This document shows, piece after piece, positions 18,923 through 25,766 of a stretch of 64,000 bases of DNA. Position 1 is the first letter of the stretch. The number at the start of each line of letters is the position of its first letter. The DNA lies in NCBI GenBank assembly GCA_963643465.1, contig CAVIJT010000013.1, positions 1 to 64,000 of the forward strand, written 5' to 3'. The position numbers and the translations under genes are program-made. The notes beneath the pieces are model-generated. The model saw only the letters and a program-made list of their open reading frames with translations, was not told the origin of the DNA and did not search any database. This DNA comes from CAG-411 sp963643465. GTDB taxonomy: Bacteria; Bacillota; Clostridia; Lachnospirales; Lachnospiraceae.

Positions 18923-19036
18923 GAATAAATCCTCCTTAAATGTAATAAAAAATAGTATCTGTCGTCCTGTCCCTACTCATAAAGGAAACGAACAGATTTA
19001 CCGCTAAGCAGTTCAAACTCCTGCGGTGAAAAATAT

Positions 19037-19816
19037 TTAACCAGCTAATGAATTACAATCATCCTCTTCATTAGACTTAGTTTCTGAACTTAAAGTGCTT
19101 TTGGCAGACTCCTTTGCTGCACGTTCTGCCTCTTTCTGTTTGGTATAAAAACTACCAATTTTTGAAAATCTGCTAGTAAATGCCTGATGTTTTGATAACA
19201 ATTTAGAGAACCACAATGGTGTGGAGTTTGTAATCTTAACTTCCATCAAATGTGTGTTATCATCAAATAATAATACACCATGGCTACCATGCTCCAAACG
19301 AAGATCGTCTGTACGGCTTCGAATATTTGTATCAAAAGTTACGCGGAAAGAAGGATCTTCTTTTCCAAATAATGCTACACGCTCATATGCGATTAAGCGA
19401 TATGGCTGTAAATCATAAATGGATAAAAAGTAATCTAACTCACTTAAAATCTGTGTCTGCTCAAAAGGCTTTACCCCTCTCTCTATGTAATCGTACGCAG
19501 CCTGCAAAGGCAATTGGATACGACGTTTGTTTACAATACCGTCATATTTCTTTTTAATTTCTAAAAAGCAATTAGACTCAAGGGATGCTGTACCATAAGC
19601 TCTTAAACGCAATTTTTCCTTGTACATTGGATTTGGTTTTTGAACGGAACGAGTAATCAAAAGGTTATCTGGTGTATCATAATAAATATTACTAATGGTA
19701 TGTTTTCCAAATTCATCTACTTCCATGTAGTTTAATAAATCCTCGATAAACGCCTCATATTTCTCCTCTGAAAGTTTATACTTCTTCTCAACTCGGTTAA
19801 ATACTGTCTGTGCCAT
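19037..19816 (-). CDS. VTC-domain polyphosphate polymerase
   Basis: This 259-residue protein belongs to the VTC4-like triphosphate tunnel metalloenzyme superfamily, which makes polyphosphate from nucleotide triphosphate. Tunnel residues are visible in order: FNRVEKKYKL (basic Arg/Lys pair), IYYDTPD, KEKLRLRAYG, FLEIKKKYDG, RVTFDTNIR and LMEVKI (the closing Glu). It has no membrane segment, so it would work at the cytoplasmic face, perhaps with DUF4956. The start is the ATG at 19816, with AAAGGGG upstream; the in-frame codon at 19825 is TTG. The hydrophilic C-terminal tail (about 225-259) is family-variable. Confidence 0.9.
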   Translation of the reverse strand: MAQTVFNRVEKKYKLSEEKYEAFIEDLLNYMEVDEFGKHTISNIYYDTPDNLLITRSVQKPNPMYKEKLRLRAYGTASLESNCFLEIKKKYDGIVNKRRIQLPLQAAYDYIERGVKPFEQTQILSELDYFLSIYDLQPYRLIAYERVALFGKEDPSFRVTFDTNIRSRTDDLRLEHGSHGVLLFDDNTHLMEVKITNSTPLWFSKLLSKHQAFTSRFSKIGSFYTKQKEAERAAKESAKSTLSSETKSNEEDDCNSLAG

Positions 19817-19864
19817 AAAAATCAAACCCCTTTCTTGTAAATTGCGTAATTGTTAAAAAATCAT

Positions 19865-19954
19865 AAGAAACATGTTTTGCCAGTTTCTCAGATTATCGCG
19901 GTGTTCGTCAAATCTTCATGCAAGCACTGGATTTTCCTCACTACTCGCGTAAAC
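19865..19954. repeat. Dispersed intergenic repeat, copy C (most complete)
   Basis: This copy spans the whole element, from AAGAAACATGTTTTGCCAG through TTTCTCAGATTATCGCGG and TTCATGCAAGCACTGGAT to TTCCTCACTACTCGCGTAAA. It lies between the RsgI-like gene and the VTC gene on the minus strand. Confidence 0.65.
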
Positions 19955-19959
19955 AAAAG

Positions 19960-21258
19960 TTACTTTCTTCCTTCATCGTCTGGATATCTTGGGTACCCTG
20001 GATAATCAGGATACCTTGGATATCTTGGTGTATCCGGATAATGAGTATGTTCCGGATGCCCTCTTCTATCTTCTGCGGCACTGGTAGGTTCCGGTGCCGA
20101 TGTTACACTTGGATTAGCTGTACTTGAGGTATTATCAGATTCACTTCTGTCTGCATTTTCTCCTCTTTGTTGAGACCCCTCAGGCTCTCTTTGATTATTT
20201 TGCTGATTTTGATTCTCCTGATTTTTCTTATCACTATCTGATTTTGGAGCAGTTGTAGCTTTCGGAGCATTGGTAACTGTATACTGTTTTCCAGAACCAT
20301 TGGTACTCTCCTGCTTAGCTGTACGATTACTCTGGGAAGTATTATTTTGATTATTATTCTTATTAGAACTATTTGTATTTTCAGAAACTTCCCCATTACC
20401 AGAAGGTTTCTTTTTCTCCTCCGTTCCATTAGGTTCCGAAGGTTTCTTTGGTGCTGGAACATCATGGAATTTTGCTGGTTGCTCAAAAGAAGACATATCT
20501 ACACTTTCTTTTCTTGCCGTTTCCACAATTTCATTTATTCTCATAGCCGCCAAATCTTTTTCCGAAAAATCCTGATTTTTCAATGCCATATTTTTAATTA
20601 AAGTTGCCTTTCCATCGGAAATATGAAGCTCTTTCGCAAGTCGCTCTACCTCTTTATCACCTCTTGGAATCTGCTGGCTAATGATTTCACCATAAACTTC
20701 TTCTTTCCCCATTGCGGTAGAAATATCTTGGGATAAGTCTTCCATAAGCCCTTCCGCATTGGAAGCATCTCCCGTATCCACAGAAACAAGAATGGCATTT
20801 GCTTCATCTGTTGTTAAATATCCAGCATTCACAAGCTCCAATATGGTTTCCGTCACTACTTCATCCAATTGCCGATGTTTAGGCGAGGACAAGGCATCTA
20901 CTACTTTTTTTCCATCTGCATTTAATCCTGTTATGGAGAGAATTTCCTCCTGACGATTAATACAAATTTGAATGCTTGGATTTACGTCTAAATTTATTGT
21001 GGTATACACCGCGTAATTTTCATACCATTGAAAACCAAAAAAGCACAAAATACACGCTGCTAAAACAGATAGGCTTGTAATCCATGTTCTGGCAACAGCC
21101 TTCTTTTTTCGGGAAGGCAAAGGATTGTTGGGAAGAGGATACTCGTCTTTACTTGCCTGTGACGCTCTTTCCCATATTGCATCAAAGCAGTCAGGAGTGA
21201 TTTGCTCCACTGCCTGCTTGGTATGTTGCAAAATCTGCTTTTCCTGCATAGGTTTCAT
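19960..21258 (-). CDS. RsgI-type membrane anti-sigma factor with Pro/Tyr-rich tail
   Basis: This 432-residue protein overlaps the ECF sigma stop by four bases (ATGA), implying translational coupling. The N-terminal cytoplasmic part (1-57) would bind sigma. One membrane helix follows (about 58-78). The extracytoplasmic RsgI-middle domain begins INLDVNPSIQICINRQEEIL and includes GLNADGKKVV. The Asn93-Pro94 bond corresponds to the autocleavage site reported for RsgI proteins. Beyond about 285 the sequence is low complexity, rich in Asn, Gln, Ser and Lys. It ends in His/Pro/Tyr-rich repeats (YPRYPDYPGYPRYP) instead of the carbohydrate-binding modules of cellulosome RsgI proteins. The signal it senses is unknown. 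Confidence 0.8.
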   Translation of the reverse strand: MKPMQEKQILQHTKQAVEQITPDCFDAIWERASQASKDEYPLPNNPLPSRKKKAVARTWITSLSVLAACILCFFGFQWYENYAVYTTINLDVNPSIQICINRQEEILSITGLNADGKKVVDALSSPKHRQLDEVVTETILELVNAGYLTTDEANAILVSVDTGDASNAEGLMEDLSQDISTAMGKEEVYGEIISQQIPRGDKEVERLAKELHISDGKATLIKNMALKNQDFSEKDLAAMRINEIVETARKESVDMSSFEQPAKFHDVPAPKKPSEPNGTEEKKKPSGNGEVSENTNSSNKNNNQNNTSQSNRTAKQESTNGSGKQYTVTNAPKATTAPKSDSDKKNQENQNQQNNQREPEGSQQRGENADRSESDNTSSTANPSVTSAPEPTSAAEDRRGHPEHTHYPDTPRYPRYPDYPGYPRYPDDEGRK

Positions 21259-21839
21259 TCCTTTCCATTCTTCATCAATTCGTGCTGCAATTTTTTTATC
21301 GCCCGTCGATATTTTGAAAGAACAGTAGCAAGTGGCTTATCTAAAAGCTGTGCGATTTCCCGATGTTTAAAACCGTTTACCGCATGAAGAAGTACAATGG
21401 TACGTTCTTCCTCTGCCAACACCTGAAAAGCACTAATCAATACCATACGGTCTTCTGCGTGATTAATATCAGAAAAATCAACGGATACCTGAAGGGTATC
21501 AAAATCCTGATAAGACGATTTTTTCAAATCTCTCAGCCGCATCAATGCAAGATTCCTTGCAATGGTAAATATCCATGCCAACGGTTTACCCTGATCTTCA
21601 TATCGGTCTGCATGCAATCGGACACGAATATACGTTTCCTGAAGTAAATCCTCTGCATCTTCCCGATTTCGAACGATAGATAGAAGAAAAACATAAACGC
21701 TTTGAGAAGTTTCCTGATAAAGAAACTGGAACGCTTCCTTATTACCATCTGCAATGCGTTGAAAAAGCGCAGTATCTACTTCAATTATTTGTTCTGTAGA
21801 CTGCGTTGTTTCTCCATTGCCTGGCAATAAACTTTGCAT
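21255..21839 (-). CDS. ECF-type sigma factor paired with the RsgI-like protein
   Basis: This 194-residue sigma factor has region 2 at about 30-100 (NREDAEDLLQETYIRVR, then WIFTIARNLALMRLRDLK) and region 4 at about 130-185 (VLLHAVNGFKHREIAQLLDK). It should direct transcription of genes controlled by the membrane anti-sigma factor encoded immediately downstream. RsgI-like domains usually partner SigI; here the partner is a plain ECF factor. The ATG at 21839 has GGGGGAG upstream. It is first in a possible operon continuing through rsgI-like, VTC and DUF4956 genes, although a repeat of about 90 bp interrupts it. Confidence 0.9.
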   Translation of the reverse strand: MQSLLPGNGETTQSTEQIIEVDTALFQRIADGNKEAFQFLYQETSQSVYVFLLSIVRNREDAEDLLQETYIRVRLHADRYEDQGKPLAWIFTIARNLALMRLRDLKKSSYQDFDTLQVSVDFSDINHAEDRMVLISAFQVLAEEERTIVLLHAVNGFKHREIAQLLDKPLATVLSKYRRAIKKLQHELMKNGKE

Positions 21840-22230
21840 TTTGTTCTCCCCCTTTGTTATAACCAGATACCAATTACTCTACTATACCCGCTTTGTAACT
21901 GTACAAACACTCAATCTTTATGCGTTCGCCCGGTATCACTAAATTAATGTAGCAAAAATACATTTTATTGCATAAATTGAAAAAATATCTGCATATTTTA
22001 AAACAGATATTCACTTAAATGGAATGAACCATCCTTCAAGCAAAAGTAAAACTCTTTTGTAGCTGTCCAGTCTGGAAAGCCACTTATTCTTTGCATATAG
22101 TGCTTTTGCATTATATCATGATTTTTATAAAAAAGCTACAGAAATTTTACAAAAATATTACATTTATGGTGTTAATTGTAAATATTTGCTGAATCATTGC
22201 AAAAAGAAACTCGCAAATTTTACTTTATGT
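21840..22230. other. Intergenic stretch without a recognised gene
   Basis: AT-rich upstream region of the sigma gene. A TATAGT box (minus strand, near 21881-21886) could serve as its -10 element, but the -35 is weak. I see no open frame or RNA I can name. GAAACTCGCAAA near 22206 resembles the start of repeat copy D. Confidence 0.4.
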
Positions 22231-22276
22231 ATAAAGAAAGCTGCCGCCTACATTTGAAACAAACATTAGCGACAGC
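22231..22276 (-). terminator. Terminator of cysC
   Basis: AGCTGCCGC (22239-22247) pairs with GCGACAGCT (22268-22276), with one mismatch. TTTCTTTAT follows on the minus strand. Confidence 0.65.
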
Positions 22277-22288
22277 TAAAATAATATA

Positions 22289-22864
22289 TTATATTCTTTC
22301 TAAGATTGCATCAAGTAAAGTATTCACACAAGTATCTACATCCGAATGCTCTGTATCTAAAACTAAATCCGGGTGAGTTGGAATTTCATAAGGAGAACCC
22401 TTTCCGGTAAAATTCTTAATGTCCTTCTTATATAATCCCTTAGGATCTCTGCTTGCACACACTTCAAAATCTGCTTTTACATGCACTTCCAAGAAACGAT
22501 CTGCTCCGATTTTCTCTCGTGCCTTATCTCTCATTTCTTGAAAAGGTGTAATAAAAGATACCAAAGTAATCACACCAGCATCTTGAAACAATTTTGCCAC
22601 TTCTGTAACACGACGAATGTTTTCCATTCTCTCTTCTTTGGAAAATCCAAGTCCAGCATTGATTCCATGACGTATATTATCGCCATCTAACACATATGCA
22701 ATCTTGCCCATAGCAAACAAACGCTTCTCTGCCTCCATTGCGATGGTAGATTTACCAGAACCAGACAATCCGGTCAACCATACCACAAGACTTTTCTGTC
22801 CCATTCTCTCGCATCTTTCTTCATGTGTCACTTTCGCAGGCTGCCAAATAATGTTCTCATCCAT
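22289..22864 (-). CDS. cysC: Adenylyl-sulfate (APS) kinase
   Basis: This 191-residue cytoplasmic kinase phosphorylates APS to PAPS. It has the P-loop GLSGSGKST, the DGDNIRHGINAGLGFS substrate motif, FITPFQEMRDKAREK and DPKGLYKK, all typical of CysC. The start is set at the ATG at 22864 (MDENIIWQPAKVT), because the upstream in-frame extension overlaps repeat copy A and has no ribosome site; AGGATGG lies upstream of 22864. No sulfurylase, PAPS reductase or sulfotransferase gene is nearby. Its partner must be encoded elsewhere, and a role in sulfate assimilation or in sulfation is not resolved by this context. Confidence 0.93.
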   Translation of the reverse strand: MDENIIWQPAKVTHEERCERMGQKSLVVWLTGLSGSGKSTIAMEAEKRLFAMGKIAYVLDGDNIRHGINAGLGFSKEERMENIRRVTEVAKLFQDAGVITLVSFITPFQEMRDKAREKIGADRFLEVHVKADFEVCASRDPKGLYKKDIKNFTGKGSPYEIPTHPDLVLDTEHSDVDTCVNTLLDAILERI

Positions 22865-22914
22865 TCTTTGTAGTCCATCCTTTCTTCTTTTACTTCCCTT
22901 CGTTTTCAATACTA

Positions 22915-22986
22915 AAAACACGCTTTGCGAATTTCTCAGATTATGGCGGTGCTGGTCAACTCTTCGTGCAAGCACTCGACTTTCCT
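22915..22986. repeat. Dispersed intergenic repeat, copy A
   Basis: AAACACGCTTTGCGAATTTC, then CTCAGATTATGGCGGTGCTG and TCTTCGTGCAAGCACTCGAC to TTTCCT. It matches copy C closely but lacks the CACTACTCGCG end. It lies upstream of the cysC start. Confidence 0.65.
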
Positions 22987-23076
22987 ATAAAATAAACAAA
23001 TCTTGTAAACACGCACCATATTTTTCTATCAGCATATCTTACACTTGTGGCATGACTATGTCAGTTCCACAAAAAC

Positions 23077-23841
23077 TTATTCTGCCTCTGCAATCACGTC
23101 ACGCATATCGTACATTCCAACCGTCTTTCCTTTTAAGAACTTAGCCGCAGCTACAGAACCTTTTGCAAAGACAGCCTTAGAATATGCAGTATGCTTAAAT
23201 TCAATCACTTCATCGATTCCAGCAAAAATAATTTCATGCTCTCCCACAATTGTTCCACCACGAACAGCAGAAAGACCAAGTTCTTTCTTTCCTCTCTTTT
23301 CTCTCTTCTGGGAACGATCATAAATATATTCGTACTGATGATCCATTGCCTCGTTAATGGAATCTGCTAAAGCAAGTGCAGTTCCAGAAGGTGCATCCAA
23401 CTTCTGATTATGGTGTTTTTCCACGATTTCCACATCATATCCAGCGGTAGCTAATACTTTTGCTGCATCCTGCACCAATTTAAATAGTGTATTGATTCCC
23501 AATGACATATTGGCAGATTTCAAAACTGCGCTTATTTCGCTCAACTTTTGAATTCTTTGTAATTGTTCTTCAGAAAGACCAGTTGTACATACTACTACTG
23601 GCATCTTTTTCTCTTCACAGTAAGTAAGAAGTCCATCCATTGCTTTTGCTGAACAAAAATCAATAATTACATCCGCTTCCACATTACAATCTGCAATGTT
23701 AGTAAATACTGGATATCCATTATCACGATTATCTACAATATCAATTCCTGCAACGATTTCTGCATCCACATCTTCTTTTACGATCTTTGAGATTGTCTGT
23801 CCCATTGCTCCGTTGCATCCATGCATAATAATTCTCGTCAT
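23077..23841 (-). CDS. dapB: 4-hydroxy-tetrahydrodipicolinate reductase
   Basis: This 254-residue enzyme carries out the NAD(P)H-dependent second step of the diaminopimelate/lysine branch. The Rossmann motif is HGCNGAMG at the N-terminus. The catalytic block EKHHNQKLDAPSGTA includes the general-acid His pair and the substrate-binding Lys. The length is standard. The ATG at 23841 has AAGGAGAG upstream. It lies 44 bases after dapA on the same strand, so both are controlled by the upstream lysine riboswitch. The product feeds peptidoglycan cross-links and spore dipicolinate. Confidence 0.97.
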   Translation of the reverse strand: MTRIIMHGCNGAMGQTISKIVKEDVDAEIVAGIDIVDNRDNGYPVFTNIADCNVEADVIIDFCSAKAMDGLLTYCEEKKMPVVVCTTGLSEEQLQRIQKLSEISAVLKSANMSLGINTLFKLVQDAAKVLATAGYDVEIVEKHHNQKLDAPSGTALALADSINEAMDHQYEYIYDRSQKREKRGKKELGLSAVRGGTIVGEHEIIFAGIDEVIEFKHTAYSKAVFAKGSVAAAKFLKGKTVGMYDMRDVIAEAE

Positions 23842-23885
23842 CTGTTTCTCTCCTTTTCCTTTTTATCCCGCTACTTCAATCACAT

Positions 23886-24773
23886 TTATGAAAGAATTCC
23901 CACTTTTTTCATCTCAGCCTCTAATAAAGCTGCTTTTTCCGAACTCATTTCTGTCAGTGGCATACGCAAAGTGCCTACGTTCATTCCCATCAAATTTAAT
24001 GCTTTTTTCACAGGAATTGGATTCACCTCTGAGAATAACGTATGAATCAATGGCAAATATTTTAACTGCATATCCAGACTTCCCTTTACATCTCCGTCTA
24101 AATATTTGGCTACAATATCATGTGTCTCTTTTGGCGCTACGTTTGATAATACCGAAATTACACCCAAACCTCCTAGAGAAAGAACCGGCACAATCTGGTC
24201 ATCATTTCCGGAATATAAGTCAATCTTTCCATCTGTAAGCTGCATAATATTTGCTACCTGTGAAATATCTCCGCTTGCTTCCTTAATTCCTACAATGTTA
24301 TCTACATTTTTCACTAATTCAGCAACTGTCTGTGGCTGAATGTTACAACCAGTTCTACTTGGCACATTATATAATATAATAGGAAGTTTCACGCTATCTG
24401 CAACTGCTGAAAAATGTCCTACCAATCCCTTTTGTGTTGCCTTATTATAGTATGGACTAACTACCAAAAGTCCATCCGCACCATATTCTTCTGCCTTCTG
24501 TGAAAGATAGATTGCTGTCTCTGTACAGTTGGAGCCAGTTCCTGCAATTACTGGAATTCTCTTCTTAGTAAATTCCACACATGCCTTAACTGTTGCCAAA
24601 TGCTCTTCATGAGACTGTGTTGCTGCCTCTCCTGTGGTTCCACAAATAATAATGGAGTCTGTACCATTCTTTATATGAAACTCCACCAATTCTTCTAATT
24701 TATCGTAATCAACACTTAAATCTTCTTTCATAGGTGTAACTAAAGCAACACCCGCACCTTTAAAAATAGCCAT
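23886..24773 (-). CDS. dapA: 4-hydroxy-tetrahydrodipicolinate synthase
   Basis: This 295-residue aldolase-type TIM barrel condenses pyruvate with aspartate semialdehyde. It has the GTTGEAAT substrate motif, the tyrosine relay YNVPSRTGCN and the Schiff-base lysine in VGIKEASGD. The ATG at 24773 has AAGGAGGAA upstream. It is the first gene after a lysine riboswitch with an intrinsic terminator, and dapB follows directly. About 210 bases, including repeat copy B, lie between the riboswitch terminator and the ATG. Confidence 0.97.
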   Translation of the reverse strand: MAIFKGAGVALVTPMKEDLSVDYDKLEELVEFHIKNGTDSIIICGTTGEAATQSHEEHLATVKACVEFTKKRIPVIAGTGSNCTETAIYLSQKAEEYGADGLLVVSPYYNKATQKGLVGHFSAVADSVKLPIILYNVPSRTGCNIQPQTVAELVKNVDNIVGIKEASGDISQVANIMQLTDGKIDLYSGNDDQIVPVLSLGGLGVISVLSNVAPKETHDIVAKYLDGDVKGSLDMQLKYLPLIHTLFSEVNPIPVKKALNLMGMNVGTLRMPLTEMSSEKAALLEAEMKKVGILS

Positions 24774-24985
24774 CCTAATTCCTCCTTAAGCTCTACATCT
24801 GCAATTTTTAAGTTCCATGCCCTTGACAGGTAATTGACCAATACACTGTTAAAACAAACAATTTTTATCCTGTCTACTGACATATGCTATGAGCCGATTG
24901 CAATTTGTGTATATGAAGTAATGGTTACATTATTATATCCAATTTTCATTCATCCTGTTCCATCCTATACTTATAAAATAATCAC

Positions 24986-25021
24986 AAGAAACACGCTTTG
25001 CGAATTTCTCAGATTATAGCG
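24986..25021. repeat. Dispersed intergenic repeat, copy B (5' half)
   Basis: AAGAAACACGCTTTGCGAAT, then TTCTCAGATTATAGCG. It is identical to copy A over 27 bases (ACACGCTTTGCG through AGATTAT) and stops at the riboswitch terminator. Confidence 0.6.
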
Positions 25022-25022
25022 T

Positions 25023-25055
25023 AAAAAAAGGATTAGCATAGATTTATGCTAATCC
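25023..25055 (-). terminator. Intrinsic terminator of the lysine riboswitch
   Basis: GGATTAGCATA (25030-25040) pairs with TATGCTAATCC (25045-25055), with a T7 run on the minus strand. It is the expression platform that would close when lysine binds. Confidence 0.9.
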
Positions 25056-25074
25056 CGGATAGTCTCACAACTCT

Positions 25075-25252
25075 AACAATCTTTCGTAGCACTCCATCAC
25101 TTTCGTCGATGACAGTCGCATACTTATTCAATATACGCCCAGCCGCAAAGCCTCAGGTTCTTTGCAACTTCGGCATGTTCCCCTTTCCACTTCATTCTTC
25201 TGTTCCTGAAACATCCTGAATGTACTGATGAAACACGCGCCTCTACCTTCTT
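25075..25252 (-). promoter_or_regulatory. Lysine riboswitch (L-box)
   Basis: On the minus strand the order of conserved blocks is AGAGGCGCG, GGAAAGGGGAACATGCCGAAG-like core, GGCTGGGCGTAT, GACTGTCATCGACG and GGAGTGCTACGAAAG. These match the lysine aptamer core. A terminator follows directly, then dapA-dapB. High lysine should stop transcription before dapA. Confidence 0.92.
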
Positions 25253-25256
25253 TATT

Positions 25257-25286
25257 ATCCTATCACGATACCTTGTCCTTTGTCAA
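25257..25286 (-). promoter_or_regulatory. Promoter of the riboswitch-dapAB transcript
   Basis: A consensus -35 TTGACA (25281-25286) and a weaker -10 TAGGAT (25257-25262) are separated by 18 bases, just before the aptamer. Confidence 0.55.
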
Positions 25287-25315
25287 TAAATATATTCCCT
25301 ACTAAACTGGATAAT

Positions 25316-25349
25316 CGTAACAGTTCAGCCATATAGCTAAACTGTTACG
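25316..25349. other. Hairpin of unknown role
   Basis: CGTAACAGTTCAGC pairs with GCTAAACTGTTACG, allowing one G-U pair, and is flanked by GGATAATC on both sides. There is no T-run. It lies between the tRNA-Leu terminator and the dapAB promoter. Confidence 0.4.
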
Positions 25350-25398
25350 GATAATCCTTCCGTAGCAATCTCCTAATAATTTACCTAAAATCAATTAT

Positions 25399-25434
25399 GA
25401 GAAACGCACTTTTGAAGTTTCCTCACTACTAGCG
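25399..25434. repeat. Dispersed intergenic repeat, copy E (internally deleted)
   Basis: GAGAAACGCACTTTTGAAG joined to TTTCCTCACTACTAGCG: both ends of the element are kept and the middle is missing. Confidence 0.5.
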
Positions 25435-25468
25435 AAAAAAAGAGACTGTCCTAAGGACAGCCTCTCTT
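25435..25468 (-). terminator. Terminator of tRNA-Leu
   Basis: AGAGACTGTCC (25441-25451) pairs with GGACAGCCTCTCT, with one mismatch, and T6 follows on the minus strand. It lies 28 bases past the tRNA 3' end. Confidence 0.75.
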
Positions 25469-25495
25469 TTCGTTCAAACAAATACTCAAAGTATA

Positions 25496-25579
25496 TGCAC
25501 ACAGAGGGACTTGAACCCTCACCCCTGTTACAGGACATGGACCTGAACCATGCGCGTCTGCCAATTCCGCCATGCGTGC
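25496..25579 (-). tRNA. tRNA-Leu, anticodon CAG
   Basis: The acceptor GCACGCA pairs with TGTGTGC. The anticodon stem CATGG/CCATG encloses the loop TTCAGGT, giving CAG. The T arm is GAGGGTTCAAGTCCCTC, and a long variable arm (GTCCTGTAACAGGGGT) marks a class II tRNA. No CCA is encoded. It reads the codon CUG. Confidence 0.95.
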
Positions 25580-25693
25580 AGAGCCTTTCAGCACTTTTCA
25601 TTGTAGCACAGCCACTGTTTGATGTAAAGGAAAAATTTCGCAACTACCATCTAAACAGTAACACCAAAACTACATTATTTTTTTCTGAAACAT

Positions 25694-25733
25694 AAAAGCA
25701 AGAAATCCCCCTATAGAGAACTTTCTTGCTTTT
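25694..25733 (-). terminator. Terminator of the alkaline phosphatase gene
   Basis: AAAAGCAAGAAA (25694-25705) pairs with TTTCTTGCTTTT (25722-25733), 34 bases past the stop codon at 25767. Confidence 0.7.
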
Positions 25734-25766
25734 ACATTGTATATATGATTCTTTATCAAATCTGCA

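Noticed and set aside
18098..25434. CRISPR-like interspersed repeats
   Set aside because: Copies are kilobases apart, differ in length, and lie between unrelated genes.
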